Shown: positions 1 to 11,724, numbered from the stretch's first letter. The stretch is DNA of 64,000 nucleotides from Corallococcus carmarthensis (GCF_003611695.1 NZ_RAWE01000010.1:1-64000); one strand, 5' to 3'. Made by a program: numbers and translations. Notes: generated by a model not told the origin, from the letters alone.

Positions 1-105
1 CTGCTGCTGCGCGGGCGCTTCCGCGGGCTTCGGCGTACAGGCGGTGACACCGGCGGCGGCGGACAGCACCGCGAGCCATGCGAGGTTCCTTCGTCCCAGC
101 CCCAT
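1..105 (-). CDS. Lipoprotein, N-terminal fragment (runs off the window)
   Basis: Only the first 35 codons are inside the window. They start with MGLGRRNLAWLAVLSAAAG and reach a lipobox V-T-A-C at residues 20-23, so the product is probably an outer- or inner-membrane-anchored lipoprotein. After the Cys the chain is rich in Pro, Ala and Gln, as in a tether. A good ribosome site (AAGGAG, 9 bases before the ATG) fixes the start. The function cannot be told from this fragment. A terminator upstream separates it from the M35 gene on the same strand. Confidence 0.75.
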   Translation of the reverse strand, partial: MGLGRRNLAWLAVLSAAAGVTACTPKPAEAPAQQQ

Positions 106-132
106 CACGTGACGCTCCTTGTGTGCGTGCGG

Positions 133-173
133 CAAAAAGAAAAGGGGCGCGAGCCCATGTGGCCCGCGCCCCT
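133..173 (-). terminator. Rho-independent terminator of the M35 peptidase gene
   Basis: Read on the minus strand, a GC-rich stem of about 13 bp with one mismatch and a short loop (143-173) is followed by a run that is nearly all T (complement of 133-142). It lies 24 bases beyond the stop codon of the metallopeptidase gene and before the next lipoprotein start. Confidence 0.85.
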
Positions 174-196
174 CGAGTCAACGGCCCACCGTCACC

Positions 197-1282
197 TTAC
201 GGCAGCGACGGGGTGTTCTCCGCGAAGTATTCGTGGCTGTCCGCGTTGTCACGCGCGTTGGTCGGGTTGGACTTGGCCAGGTTCTTGGCGGCCGTCTGGC
301 CGTAGGCCCAGTCGTCCGTGCCGGCCACGACGGTGAAGTGGCTCATCTCGTGGACCAGCGTGCCCGCGCGCGAGTCCGTGCCCGTGTTGGGGGCGCTCCA
401 GAAGGCGCCGCACACGTAGATCTTGTAAGGCGAGCCCGGGTACACGTACGCGTAGGTGCCGCTCTCATTGCAGCTGCAGTCCACGACGACCGCCGCGGAC
501 GCGAACGCGTTGGCGATCTTGTTGAAGTGCGTCTTGATGGTGCCCCAGTTGGTGCTGGAGTACGTGCCGAACCAGGTGGTGTAGCGGCTGGTCGCGGACG
601 GCGTGCCGCTCAGGTAGCTGTACGCGTTGTTGGAGTAGGTCTTCGCGCTGTTGTAGGCGTTGGTGATGGTGGTCTGCTCGGAGGCCGTGCAGGCCCCGGA
701 GTAGGCCAGGCTCTGGCCCGTCACCACGCGCATCGCCTCGGCGCCGTCGCGGGTGTTGCCGCGGCCCTCGATGAAGAGGCTGACCTGGTTGGAGGACAGC
801 GCCGTCACGCCCGCGCGAGCCTCCAGCTCGTAGCGGATGGTGTAGGTGCCGGAGACGGACAGGTCATACGCGTCCGACACGACGACCGGGCCGGAGATGC
901 TCTGGCCGGGGGCGATCGTGATCAGGTCCTCGGAGCGGCCCAGCACGCGCTTGAAGTGCGCGCCGGTGTACTCCACGGCCTGGCCGTCACGGGACACCGA
1001 CAGGCGGCCCTCGTTGAGGCCCTCGCCCGGCGCGTCCCACTTGTAGATGCTCACCGGAGCGGAAGAGGTGTTGGTCAGCGTCACCTCCACCGTCACGCGC
1101 TCGCTGGCGGCCATGGAGGCCTTGCCCGCGGACACCTGCGCCGTCAGGGCGCCCTGGGCCTGCTCGGTGGCCTCGGCCGGGGTGGCCTCACCCTCCGCCG
1201 GAGGAGCGCCGCAACCACTCAGCAGGGAAACGCCGACCACCGTGCCCATCAGCCACTTGAAACCGCGAAGGCTCTTGCTCAC
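197..1282 (-). CDS. M35-family (aspzincin) metalloendopeptidase, lipoprotein
   Basis: The product is a secreted, lipid-anchored zinc endopeptidase of the deuterolysin / peptidyl-Lys metalloendopeptidase group. With a GTG start at 1282 (AGGAAG six bases upstream) it is 361 aa. A signal peptide ends in the lipobox L-S-G-C at Cys24. The catalytic HEMSH is at about residues 311-315, followed by GTDDWAYG at 321-328, the aspzincin signature in which the Asp is the third zinc ligand. The middle region probably folds as the propeptide-like beta domain seen in bacterial M35 proteins. A longer reading to 1411 has no signal peptide at its N-terminus, so I rejected it. Peptidases of this family usually cut on the amino side of Lys. 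Export to the cell surface or the medium, for feeding or predation, is an inference. Confidence 0.9.
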   Translation of the reverse strand: MSKSLRGFKWLMGTVVGVSLLSGCGAPPAEGEATPAEATEQAQGALTAQVSAGKASMAASERVTVEVTLTNTSSAPVSIYKWDAPGEGLNEGRLSVSRDGQAVEYTGAHFKRVLGRSEDLITIAPGQSISGPVVVSDAYDLSVSGTYTIRYELEARAGVTALSSNQVSLFIEGRGNTRDGAEAMRVVTGQSLAYSGACTASEQTTITNAYNSAKTYSNNAYSYLSGTPSATSRYTTWFGTYSSTNWGTIKTHFNKIANAFASAAVVVDCSCNESGTYAYVYPGSPYKIYVCGAFWSAPNTGTDSRAGTLVHEMSHFTVVAGTDDWAYGQTAAKNLAKSNPTNARDNADSHEYFAENTPSLP

Positions 1283-1518
1283 GAGGAACTTCCTTTCGGA
1301 AATGACGCGACGGAAAACCCAAGGGGGGATGCCCGGGTCCGCATGCTTATAGGAGAAAACGGGCCCGCTGATGATGGCATGAAATACTGTGAAATAAATG
1401 CCTACCGACAATCCAGGTTCACGCCGCGTCGCGGCCGGCCGTGGCCCGGAGCGTTAGTCTTCACGCGGCAGCCATTGCCTGCGGCACCAACGAAGACACA
1501 GGGAAGGGGTGGCGGACG

Positions 1519-2214
1519 ATGCGCGCGGTGGTGTTCGAGCACGAGGAGCACGAGGGGCCGGGACTCCTGGGACCGGCGCTGGAGGCGGCGGGCTTCACGC
1601 TGGTGCGGCGCTTCCGGACGGTGAAGCGCGAGGACGTGGACGCGCCGCTGGTGGTGGTGATGGGTGGGCCCATGGGCGTGTACGAGGCGGACGCCCATCC
1701 GTTCCTCAACGAGGAGCTGGCGTTGCTGGGAGAGCGGCTGGCGAATGACCGCGCGTGCGTGGGCGTGTGTCTGGGTGCGCAGCTGCTGGCGGCGGCGGCG
1801 GGGGCGACGGTGTCGCCGGGGAAGAACGGCTTCGAGGTGGGTGTGGGGCCGGTGCGCTGGACGCAGGATGCGCTGAAGGACCCGGTGGTGGCGGGCGCGA
1901 AGCCGCGCACGGCGGTGGCGCACTGGCATGGGGACACGTACACGCCTGTGCCCGGCGCGACGCTGCTCGCGTCCACGGACCGGTACACGCAGCAGGCGTT
2001 CCGGCTGGGGAAGTCCTACGGCTTCCAGTTCCACCTGGAGTTGACGGCGCAGGAGCTGGGGCGCTGGCTGGAGCTGGGGGAGGAGGACCTCGTCACTCGG
2101 GGCAAGGACGTGGCGGCGCTGAAGGCGCAGCTGCCCAAGCTGAAGGCGGCGGAGGCGGAGAACACGGAGCTGCTGCACCGGCTCGCGCACCAGCTGGCCA
2201 AGGGCCTACGCTGA
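1519..2214 (+). CDS. Type 1 glutamine amidotransferase-like protein
   Basis: A 231-aa class I GATase domain standing alone, like the GMP-synthase-type amidotransferases often annotated as GuaA-like or as gamma-glutamyl hydrolases. The nucleophile elbow is GVCLGAQ with Cys84; the triad is completed by His172 and Glu174 in FQFHLE. The oxyanion strand GGPMGVYE is at 49-56. No synthetase domain is attached, so the acceptor of the ammonia, or the hydrolysed substrate, is unknown. The start at 1519 is chosen because the family begins with the strand MRAVVFEHE; longer readings add only unlikely sequence. It lies 28 bases before the ATPase gene on the same strand, so the two are probably co-transcribed. 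Confidence 0.85.
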   Translation: MRAVVFEHEEHEGPGLLGPALEAAGFTLVRRFRTVKREDVDAPLVVVMGGPMGVYEADAHPFLNEELALLGERLANDRACVGVCLGAQLLAAAAGATVSPGKNGFEVGVGPVRWTQDALKDPVVAGAKPRTAVAHWHGDTYTPVPGATLLASTDRYTQQAFRLGKSYGFQFHLELTAQELGRWLELGEEDLVTRGKDVAALKAQLPKLKAAEAENTELLHRLAHQLAKGLR

Positions 2215-2242
2215 CGGCGGTCCATGGGGAGGGCCGGACGCC

Positions 2243-3538
2243 ATGAAGCTGAGCCGCCTGCACGTCCACCACTACCGCGGGCTCGCGCCGGACACGGTGC
2301 TGACGTTCGGCCCCGCGCTCAACGTGGTGGTGGGCGCGACGGGCAGCGGCCGCACGACGCTGCTGGAGCTGGTGTCCGCGGTGCTGTGCTCGGACTTCTC
2401 CGGGCTGCTTCGTGAGCCGTTCGCGCTGGATTACGCGCTGCGCTTCGACGCGCTGACGGTGGACGTGGCCGTGCGCAACGAGCCGCCCGCGGCGCTGCCC
2501 GCCACGGCGGGGGAGGGCGGCCCTACAGGCCCGGGTGCCGCGCTGGCGCTGCCGCCGGGCGCGTTGGCGCATGGACTGATGCCCTCCATCGTGGCGACGG
2601 TGCGGTGGGACGCGGCGGAGGACGCGCGGCTCGTGATGCGCGCCAGCGCCACGGGCTTCGCGTGCGAGGTCGCGGGCGCGGCCGGCTTCTCCAAGCGCAT
2701 GCACTGGTCGGTGCTGGACCGGTCCGTGTGGACGCTGCTCTTCATGGCCGCGCAGTACCTGGCGCCCGGCGTGAAGGACCGGCTGAAGGACCTGCTGCGC
2801 GAGACGTTCCTGCTGGCGCCGCCGCGCTTCGATGAAGCGCTGGGCATGTTCGAGCGCATCGGCGCGATCCGCTACGCGATGGAGCAGCGGGGAGAAGAGC
2901 TGTTCCCCCTGGGCCTCATGGCGCTGCCCACGTGGATGCCCGGCTGGCTGCGCGAGCAGGTGGAGCGCGAGCCCGTGCCGCCGTCGTTGCTGCTGCGCCA
3001 TGAGGCGATGCCCCGGAGCTTCCTTGCGCGCTTCGTGACGTTGGCGGGGTTCGCTTCGGGCACGCTCTCGGTGGACGTGACGGAGACGACGCCGCTGTCC
3101 CAGGGCGGCCGGCTGGGCTTCAGCGGCTTCCGCTTCGCGTTCGTGCGCGCGGACGGAACGCCGGTGGCGCAGGAGCAGCTGGGCCACGGCCAGAAGCGGC
3201 TGTTGTCCTTCCTCTACTACCTGGACGTGCACGAGGCCTTCGTCATCGCGGACGAGCTGGCGGACGGCCTGCATCCGGACCTGGTGCGCGCGTGCGTGGA
3301 GGACCTGGGCGCCCGGCAGTCCTTCGTCACCAGCCAGAACCCGCTGCTGTTCGAACACGTGGCGTTCGCCAACGCGGAGCAGCTGCGCACGTCGTTGATC
3401 CGCTGTGAGATTGGCGCGGGACAAGGCGGCTGGCGGTGGACGCAGCCCACGCCCGAGGAGGCCGCGCGGTGGTTCGACGCGTACCGCGCGGGCTCCGTGC
3501 CGCTGGGCGCGGTGCTGCGCGCCCAGGGCTTCGGGTGA
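2243..3538 (+). CDS. AAA/SMC-type ATPase (ATP-binding protein)
   Basis: 431 aa. The N-terminal strand-loop (residues 1-39) holds a P-loop GATGSGRTT in which the usual Lys is Arg37. The C-terminal part has an ABC-like signature region (GHGQKRLLSFLYYL), a Walker B FVIADE with catalytic Glu, and a D-loop-like GLHPD, followed by a switch-like TSQNP. This is the layout of the AAA_15/AAA_21 group related to RecF and OLD-family ATPases. There is no TOPRIM or nuclease domain, so an effector, if any, must be another protein. The ribosome site GGGGAGGG precedes the ATG at 2243. Its partner is probably the amidotransferase just upstream. The function is unknown; DNA- or stress-related action is only a family-level guess. 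Confidence 0.8.
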   Translation: MKLSRLHVHHYRGLAPDTVLTFGPALNVVVGATGSGRTTLLELVSAVLCSDFSGLLREPFALDYALRFDALTVDVAVRNEPPAALPATAGEGGPTGPGAALALPPGALAHGLMPSIVATVRWDAAEDARLVMRASATGFACEVAGAAGFSKRMHWSVLDRSVWTLLFMAAQYLAPGVKDRLKDLLRETFLLAPPRFDEALGMFERIGAIRYAMEQRGEELFPLGLMALPTWMPGWLREQVEREPVPPSLLLRHEAMPRSFLARFVTLAGFASGTLSVDVTETTPLSQGGRLGFSGFRFAFVRADGTPVAQEQLGHGQKRLLSFLYYLDVHEAFVIADELADGLHPDLVRACVEDLGARQSFVTSQNPLLFEHVAFANAEQLRTSLIRCEIGAGQGGWRWTQPTPEEAARWFDAYRAGSVPLGAVLRAQGFG

Positions 3539-3541
3539 GCG

Positions 3542-4882
3542 TCAGGGGCCCGTCTTTCCCTTGAACAGGAAGTCGTCGTCGAAGCCTCGGGAGACGTAGT
3601 CGGCGTTGAGGTGGAGCGTGCCCGAGAAGTAGCCGATCCCCACGAACTCGCCCTGCTTGTTCACCGACACGTCCGTGAAGAACGGGCGCCCCGTCGAGGA
3701 GTACGTCCGCCGCCAGGCCTGATGCCCCTCGAGCCGCTCCAGCCTCGCGGTGAAGAGCGTGTAGCCGGCGGCCGAGTCGGGCGAGATGGAGTGTCCGCCC
3801 ACCACCACGCTGTCGTCCTCGCCCATGGCGACCGCGCCCACGGTCTGCGGGTAGCTGCGCGCCCAGCGCTCCTCTCCAGCGCGCGTCCACGCGACCAGGA
3901 ATCCGCTGCCCGAGCCCGGGGGCGTGACCGTCTGGCCTCGGAACGTGAAGGGGCTGCTGAACTGGCCTCCCGCCACCACGCGGTTGCCGTGCACCGCGAT
4001 GCCAATGGCGCCGCCGGAGGCGCCCTCCAGCGCCCGCGTCCAGGCCACCGTGCCGGTGGGGCCCACCTTCCAGACCTGCGGGTCGGGGTACTGGATGCCC
4101 GCGAAGTAGAAGGCATCCGTTTCATCCACGGCGACGCTGGCACCGCCACTCAGGTTCCACTGCTCGCGCACGGTCCACTGAGCCGTACCGGCGGCATTGA
4201 ACTTCGTGAGGAAGGCGGTCTGGACGTCCGTCACCATCGACGAGTTGGGCCCCAGGCCGAAGTCCACCGTGAGGAAGGCGGCGCCCGTCATGGCGATGGC
4301 GTCCTGCGAGTCGGTGACCAGATCCCGAGGCGAGATGTTGCCCGTGAAGTGCCGGGCCCACTGGAACTGCCCCGTCTTGCGCAGCTTCAGCAGGAAGGCG
4401 CCCGGGGGCTGGAGTCCCGCGCCCAGGTTGATGGACTCATTCGAGCTGCCCGAGATGAGGACGTTGCGCTCCCGGTCCACCGTGAGCGCCACCGCGTTGA
4501 CGAAGTTCTGTCCGCCAGGGGGAAGCACGCCCTCGAAAGAGCGGGTCCACAGCAGCGCACCGGCCGTCGTGTACTTCGCCACCGCGAAGCCAAAGCTGTT
4601 GACGTTCCCGGACCCGACGGGGCCCGCGCCCAGGTCCACGCTGCCTTGATAGAGGAACAGCGCGAGGATGTTGCCGTCGCGGTCGAAGGCCACCGCATGG
4701 GCCTCATCGAACCGGGGGGAGCCCAGGTGCTTCACCCAGACGAAGTTGCCTCCGGCGAGCCCGGCCTCTTGCGTCCGTGGGGCTGCTTCGGGTGCCTCTG
4801 GCGGCCCGCATCCTCCGAGCGCTACCGCCACCACCATGCTCCAAAGAAGCCGCCAGCCCATCGCCCTGCATGCTGTTCCCAT
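3542..4882 (-). CDS. Lipoprotein with repeated beta-propeller-like segments
   Basis: 446 aa. The signal peptide ends in the lipobox L-G-G-C (Cys about residue 25). The mature part is a series of about 50-residue units with phrases such as WVKHLGSP, DRDGNILAL, VDLGAGPV, VAKYTTAGALLWTR and LTVDRERNVLISG. This pattern is typical of myxobacterial SBBP-type repeat lipoproteins, likely a beta-propeller outside the cell. Ligand and role are unknown. An in-frame ATG at residue 8 is a possible alternative start; the upstream GGGGG slightly favours the first. The stop lies four bases from the end of the convergent ATPase gene. Confidence 0.75.
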   Translation of the reverse strand: MGTACRAMGWRLLWSMVVAVALGGCGPPEAPEAAPRTQEAGLAGGNFVWVKHLGSPRFDEAHAVAFDRDGNILALFLYQGSVDLGAGPVGSGNVNSFGFAVAKYTTAGALLWTRSFEGVLPPGGQNFVNAVALTVDRERNVLISGSSNESINLGAGLQPPGAFLLKLRKTGQFQWARHFTGNISPRDLVTDSQDAIAMTGAAFLTVDFGLGPNSSMVTDVQTAFLTKFNAAGTAQWTVREQWNLSGGASVAVDETDAFYFAGIQYPDPQVWKVGPTGTVAWTRALEGASGGAIGIAVHGNRVVAGGQFSSPFTFRGQTVTPPGSGSGFLVAWTRAGEERWARSYPQTVGAVAMGEDDSVVVGGHSISPDSAAGYTLFTARLERLEGHQAWRRTYSSTGRPFFTDVSVNKQGEFVGIGYFSGTLHLNADYVSRGFDDDFLFKGKTGP

Positions 4883-4943
4883 GTGCGCCCCCGCTGTCCC
4901 CCAAAGACAGACAGTGCGAGTTAGGAACGACCCGGGCGTGGGG

Positions 4944-4965
4944 ACACTGCCCCGGAGGGCAGTGT
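4944..4965 (-). terminator. Hairpin after the outer-membrane protein gene
   Basis: A perfect 9-bp inverted repeat ACACTGCCC / GGGCAGTGT with a 4-base loop sits 33 bases beyond the stop at 4999, between two minus-strand genes. There is no T-run on the minus strand, so it may slow or end transcription only weakly. Confidence 0.45.
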
Positions 4966-4998
4966 GGGTTTGGCGTTTGAACAGTCAGGGGACCGCGG

Positions 4999-6006
4999 TC
5001 AGCGGCCGGAGAGCAGCTCCGTGCTGAAGGAGAAGCCGCCCAGGAGGTAGGGCATGGCGTTCACGCGGTTCTCGTGTTTGAGGTACCAGCCGGCGATGAG
5101 CAGCACGGTGGGCTTGCTCATCAGGCCGCCCGGCTTCGTGTCAAAGGCATACGCGACGATGGGGCCCACGCGGACGTGCTGGTTGGTGGGAAGCTTTCGT
5201 CCCGGCAGCGGATCCACCGCGCTGGTGTCCTCGTCGTAGCGGGGCCACACCGCGGACAGCCGGGCGCCCAGCGTCCACTGGCCGGCCAGCCAGAGCAGGT
5301 CCGTGTCGTTGGCGAGCACCCAGCCCTTGCCGGGCACCAGCGTGTCCAGCGTCGGATCGTAGAAGGTGCCGCGCGGCCCGCCGTCATGCAGCGACACGTT
5401 CCAATACTCGATGGCCAGCTTCGTGCGCAGCGCCACGGACTTCACCTTCGCCTGGAGCATGGGCTCCACGAAGAAGTGGTGTCCGGAGGTGCCGTAGGCG
5501 GCGTCGTTGGTCTCGCTGCGCAGGTCGTCGTCGTAGGGCTGGAAGGAGTCCGGGTACGACTGGATGCTGCCGAAGGTGCCGAAGAACTGGACGTACTCGT
5601 AGCCGGCGCGGACGTTGAACATCGCCACGGGCTGCAGCTCCACCACGGGGCCCAGCTTGAAGAACGCGGGGCTCAGCTTGAGGCTCGCGCCGGCGCTGGC
5701 GTACGTGTCGCGCAGCAGCATGGAGGGGCTGTCGAAGAGGCGCTTCTGGTAGACGAGCCGGTTCTGCGACTCGAGCCCCAGCGGGTTGTAGCGGACCACG
5801 TTGAGGGTGGTGAAGTAGACGCGGCGGTCGGGCAGGGGCGGCTGCACCGGGGGCGGTACGTCCTCCGTGATGGGGGGCTGGGGCTGCTGCGCGGCCACGG
5901 GCGCGCCCAGGCCCAGCAGCGCGAGCAACGCGGCGCGCGTGAGCCCCTTCGACAGGGACGAGGGGCGGACAGACGTCGGGCGTTGCGGGTACACGTTCGC
6001 GGGCAT
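4999..6006 (-). CDS. Exported, probably outer-membrane beta-barrel protein
   Basis: 335 aa from the ATG at 6006 (AGAGG just upstream). A long basic N-region leads to the hydrophobic segment AALLALLGLGAPVAAQQ, a signal peptide, then a Pro-rich spacer. The mature protein has alternating polar and aromatic strands (for example VYFTTLNVVRYNPLG, YEYVQFFGTFG, LAIEYWNVSLHDGG) and a C-terminal run FSFSTELLSGR, as in outer-membrane barrels of about 300 residues. I do not recognise a named family. It lies 164 bases downstream of the porin gene on the same strand and may share its transcript. Confidence 0.65.
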   Translation of the reverse strand: MPANVYPQRPTSVRPSSLSKGLTRAALLALLGLGAPVAAQQPQPPITEDVPPPVQPPLPDRRVYFTTLNVVRYNPLGLESQNRLVYQKRLFDSPSMLLRDTYASAGASLKLSPAFFKLGPVVELQPVAMFNVRAGYEYVQFFGTFGSIQSYPDSFQPYDDDLRSETNDAAYGTSGHHFFVEPMLQAKVKSVALRTKLAIEYWNVSLHDGGPRGTFYDPTLDTLVPGKGWVLANDTDLLWLAGQWTLGARLSAVWPRYDEDTSAVDPLPGRKLPTNQHVRVGPIVAYAFDTKPGGLMSKPTVLLIAGWYLKHENRVNAMPYLLGGFSFSTELLSGR

Positions 6007-6170
6007 GCGTCCTCTCTGCGGGAGTCCACGGGAGGGGCCCTCGGGCCGGGGCCACCCGTCATGGGCAGCGGGAGCGTCGTGCACCTGACGCATGCGCTTC
6101 AAGACGCACCAGGACGAAGCCGGCCGTGACACCCGGCGTCACCCAATGTTTCAGGGTGCGTGGCCTGGTT

Positions 6171-7451
6171 TCAGAAGGTGAGCTGGAAGCGGGACATGAG
6201 GACGTTCTCGGGGGCGCGGTCTCCGTCCGTGGCGCCGCCCTCGAAGTTCGTGCGGTGGAAGTTCAGGGCGAAGCGCACGCGCCGGTTGAAGGCGAAGGTG
6301 GTGGCGACGCCGAAGCCCTTCGCGCCACGCACGGAGCGCGCGGGGTTGGCGAAGCGGGGGAAGGCGGCGTCGTCCAGGTCCAGCGCGTGGTAGCGCGCGG
6401 CCACCTCCAGCGCGCCGCCCTCGAGCGTCTTCGGGTCGAAGGGCTTCGTCGGCCTGGCGCCCTCGAAGGAGGCCTTCCCGCCGAACACCCACGACACCGC
6501 CGTCTGCCATGCATGGTGGCGCAGCCTCGCGCGCGCGTCCCCAATCTGCACCTCTTGTGACGAGCGCACGTACTCCGCGAGGAGGCCGAAGGAGCCCCAG
6601 TAGAAGTGGCCCTGGGGCGCGAGCCGCAGGTGCTGGCCGTGCGCGGTGACGACCGCACCGGTGTCCGCGTTGCTCAGGTAGCTGAAGATGACCAGCTGGC
6701 CCGTGCTGCGAAAGGGCGCGAGGCCGGTGTTGGTGGCGGTGCCGAACTGGAGGCCGCGCGTCGCCGCGATGCCCAGGCCCAGCCCCTGGAGGAAGGACGG
6801 CTCACGGCCCTTGAAGGGCAGGGCGAAGACGCGGGCGACCAGGTCGAAGCTGTCATCGGTGTTGAAGTCGGTGCTGGCGCCGTCGGGATCGCCATTCACC
6901 ACCGCCAGCGAGTACTGCCACCGGCCGCCTTCGCCCTCTCCGTGCAGCTCCAGGCCCTCGTCGCGGTTGGGGACCAGGTCCACCGTGAGCGAGCGTTCGA
7001 TGAAGGGGTTGTCCATGTCCGACTGGAGCAGCTCCAGGCCGAACGGTGTCTTGAACCGGCCCGCGCGCAGGCGGACCCATTCCCCCGGACGGAAGTCGAT
7101 GTACGCGTCCTGGATGAGGGGCTGCCCGTTGCCGAAGTCCGGCATGAGGCGGAAGTCGATGAAGCCGAAGAGCGTCCCGTCCAGGATGGGGCGCACGCGC
7201 CGCATGACGAACGTGTTGGTGCCGGTGCGGTCCGTGTCGTCCAGGAAGAAGCGCCCGTCGCCCTGGAGCTGCCCGCGCAGCTTGAGCACGAAGGCCTTGT
7301 CCGCGGACGAAAGCGAGAAGCCTTCCTCCGACACCTGGACGACCGGCGGCTCCGCGGCCTTCTGGGGCTCCGGGGCCTGGGCCCGCGCCTGGGGCGAAGC
7401 GAGCAGCAGGCCCGTGGCGGCGACGAGGGCGGGAGCAGGGAAGACGGACAC
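6171..7451 (-). CDS. Porin of the OprP/OprO (phosphate-selective) type
   Basis: 426 aa from a GTG at 7451 (AGAGG eight bases upstream), which gives a clean signal peptide [19 protein letters not shown] ending at A-R-A-Q. The mature chain carries the porin O/P hallmarks: [65 protein letters not shown], and [13 protein letters not shown]; it ends in an aromatic residue (LTF), as barrel proteins do. It forms an outer-membrane channel. Anion or phosphate selectivity is known for some family members but cannot be judged here, because no phosphate-regulon genes lie nearby. Confidence 0.85.
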   Translation of the reverse strand: MSVFPAPALVAATGLLLASPQARAQAPEPQKAAEPPVVQVSEEGFSLSSADKAFVLKLRGQLQGDGRFFLDDTDRTGTNTFVMRRVRPILDGTLFGFIDFRLMPDFGNGQPLIQDAYIDFRPGEWVRLRAGRFKTPFGLELLQSDMDNPFIERSLTVDLVPNRDEGLELHGEGEGGRWQYSLAVVNGDPDGASTDFNTDDSFDLVARVFALPFKGREPSFLQGLGLGIAATRGLQFGTATNTGLAPFRSTGQLVIFSYLSNADTGAVVTAHGQHLRLAPQGHFYWGSFGLLAEYVRSSQEVQIGDARARLRHHAWQTAVSWVFGGKASFEGARPTKPFDPKTLEGGALEVAARYHALDLDDAAFPRFANPARSVRGAKGFGVATTFAFNRRVRFALNFHRTNFEGGATDGDRAPENVLMSRFQLTF

Positions 7452-7618
7452 GCTGGGACCTCTGGGGGACGGGCTCCAGGAGGGCGGGGTGCCCCCGCGC
7501 CAGGAGGGCGCGACCGGGAAGCGGGCGGTCACGTTGGCGGTGGGAAAGTCTTGCTGTCAAGAATCGCAGGGAAGACCTGTTGTCACCTTCACTTGCCGGA
7601 TCCGGGGAGGTCTGGTTC

Positions 7619-8584
7619 ATGCTGGGTGGCATGTCCGTGACCAAACCCCGCGCCGCATCGATGTACGTCGACCTGGACCGCGACGCGTGGCGCGAACTCC
7701 GGGCCTCCACGCCGCTGACGTTGACGGCGGAGGAGGTGGAGAAGCTGCGGGGCCTGGGGGACCGGCTGGACATCCACGAGGTGGAGGACGTCTACCTGCC
7801 GCTGTCGCGCCTCTTGCATCTTCAGGTGGCGTCCGCGCAGTCGCTGTGGGCGGCGCAGCAGGCGTTCCTGGGGTACTCGGTGCGCAAGGTGCCGTTCATC
7901 ATCGCCATCGCGGGCAGCGTGGCGGTGGGCAAGAGCACCACGGCGCGCATCCTCCAGGCGCTGCTGGCGCGCTGGCCGGATCATCCGCGCGTGGCGCTGG
8001 TGACGACGGACGGATTCCTGCATCCCAACCGGGTGCTCGCCGAGCGGGGCATCATGAACCGCAAGGGCTTTCCGGAGAGCTACGACCGGCGCGCGCTGGT
8101 GCGCTTCCTGGCGGAGCTGAAGGCGGGGCGCGACGAGGTGACGGCGCCGGTGTACTCGCACCTCGTCTACGACATCGTGCCGGAGGAGGCGCAGTCCATC
8201 CGGCAGCCGGACATCCTCATCCTGGAGGGGCTCAACGTCCTGCAGACGGGGCCGGTGGACAGCGGGCGGCTGCCGCAGACGTTCCTGTCGGACTTCTTCG
8301 ACTTCTCCATCTACGTGGACGCGAGCGAGACGGACATCCGCCACTGGTACGTGGAGCGCTTCCTGAGCTTGTGGGAGACGGCGTTCCGCGACGAGCGGTC
8401 CTTCTTCCGGCGCTTCTCCGAACTGACGCGCGAGCAGGCCATCGCCCGGGCCGCGTCGGTGTGGGCGGAGATCAACGGCCCCAACCTGGCGGAGAACATC
8501 GCGCCCACGCGTTCACGGGCGCGGCTCATCCTGGTGAAGGGCAACGACCACAAGGTCCGCCGCGTGCGGATGCGCAAACTGTAG
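7619..8584 (+). CDS. coaA: Type I pantothenate kinase
   Basis: Phosphorylates pantothenate with ATP, the first committed step of coenzyme A synthesis, in the cytoplasm. Sequence matches the E. coli-type enzyme closely throughout: YLPLSRLL, the P-loop [57 protein letters not shown] and [10 protein letters not shown]. The ATG at 7619 is chosen because GGGGAGG lies eight bases before it (321 aa); the ATG at 7631 (317 aa, closer to the usual 316) is an alternative. The cysteine-synthase-like gene follows after 15 bases. Confidence 0.97.
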   Translation: MLGGMSVTKPRAASMYVDLDRDAWRELRASTPLTLTAEEVEKLRGLGDRLDIHEVEDVYLPLSRLLHLQVASAQSLWAAQQAFLGYSVRKVPFIIAIAGSVAVGKSTTARILQALLARWPDHPRVALVTTDGFLHPNRVLAERGIMNRKGFPESYDRRALVRFLAELKAGRDEVTAPVYSHLVYDIVPEEAQSIRQPDILILEGLNVLQTGPVDSGRLPQTFLSDFFDFSIYVDASETDIRHWYVERFLSLWETAFRDERSFFRRFSELTREQAIARAASVWAEINGPNLAENIAPTRSRARLILVKGNDHKVRRVRMRKL

Positions 8585-8599
8585 TTCGGGAGGACGGAC

Positions 8600-10781
<2,182 letters not shown>

Positions 10782-10836
10782 GTGCGGTCGTTGATCCGTT
10801 CATCCCCAGGTGCCTCCGTCGACGTCACGGAAGGCG

Positions 10837-11724
10837 TTACGCCTCTGGGATCGCGATGCCGTAATTGGCGAGGGTGATGCTGTCGGGGTTCGGTCCGCCA
10901 CGGACCTTGGTATCGAGCGCGTCGATCGCGGCCACCTGCTCGCGCGTGAGCTCGAAGTCGAAGACGTCGAAGTTCTCTGCGATGCGGGCGGGCTTGACCG
11001 ACTTCGGGATCGCCGAGAGGCCCTTCTGCAGATGCCAGCGGAGCATCACCTGGGCGGCCGACTTTCCGTACTGGCGAGCGATTCCGAGCAGCGTCGGGTC
11101 ATCGAAAGTCGTCTTCTCGCGGCCCCCATAGGCGATGACACCGCCGATGGGCGACCATGCCTGGGTCACGATCCCGTGCTTCTCGTGCACGCGCTGCAGT
11201 GCCGTCTGCTGGAAGTACGGATGCACTTCGATCTGATTCACGGCGGGCACGACGGACGCTGCGCTCAGCAGGCGGTCGAGGTGCTCGGGCATGAAGTTGC
11301 TCACGCCGATCGCGCGCACCTTGCCATCCGCGAGCAGCTTCTCGAGCGCCCGGTAGGCTTCGAGGGTGCGGTCGAACGCCGACGACAGCGGCTGATGCAG
11401 GAGCAGCAGGTCGAGCCGCTCGACGCCGAGCTTGCGGGCGCTCTTGTCGAACGCGTGCAGTGTGGCGTCGTAGCCGTAGTCGCTGATCCAGACCTTCGTC
11501 TCGATGAACACTTCGTCGCGGGCGAGGCCGGAGCGGCGGATGCCTTCACCGACCTCGCGCTCGTTGAAGTACGCGGCGGCGGTGTCGATGAGCCGGTAGC
11601 CGGTCCTGAGGGCTGCCTCGACGGCACCCACGGTCTCTGCCGGTGGGCTCTGGAAGACGCCAAGCCCCAGGGCCGGCATCTGTACGCCGTTGTTGAAGGT
11701 GATGAAGGGGCTCTTCCTGCTCAT
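10837..11724 (-). CDS. Aldo/keto reductase (2,5-diketo-D-gluconate reductase type)
   Basis: 295 aa cytoplasmic reductase. The family motifs are in order: NGVQMPALGLGVFQ, GYRLIDTAAAYFNE (Asp and Tyr of the tetrad), FIETKVW (Lys), LLLLHQPL (His), GVSNFMPEHL, NQIEVHPYFQQ and IPKSVKPARI. Members of this subfamily reduce keto sugars, aldehydes and methylglyoxal with NADPH. The ATG at 11724 agrees with the family start. It heads a two-gene unit with the Tat-type reductase and is divergent from the LysR gene, the usual layout for regulator and target. Confidence 0.9.
   Translation of the reverse strand: MSRKSPFITFNNGVQMPALGLGVFQSPPAETVGAVEAALRTGYRLIDTAAAYFNEREVGEGIRRSGLARDEVFIETKVWISDYGYDATLHAFDKSARKLGVERLDLLLLHQPLSSAFDRTLEAYRALEKLLADGKVRAIGVSNFMPEHLDRLLSAASVVPAVNQIEVHPYFQQTALQRVHEKHGIVTQAWSPIGGVIAYGGREKTTFDDPTLLGIARQYGKSAAQVMLRWHLQKGLSAIPKSVKPARIAENFDVFDFELTREQVAAIDALDTKVRGGPNPDSITLANYGIAIPEA

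Noticed and set aside
119..1624. Long plus-strand reading frame opposite the M35 gene
   Set aside because: It is an Arg/Ala/Val/Gly-rich shadow of the peptidase gene; the minus strand has the signal peptide, zinc motif and terminator.
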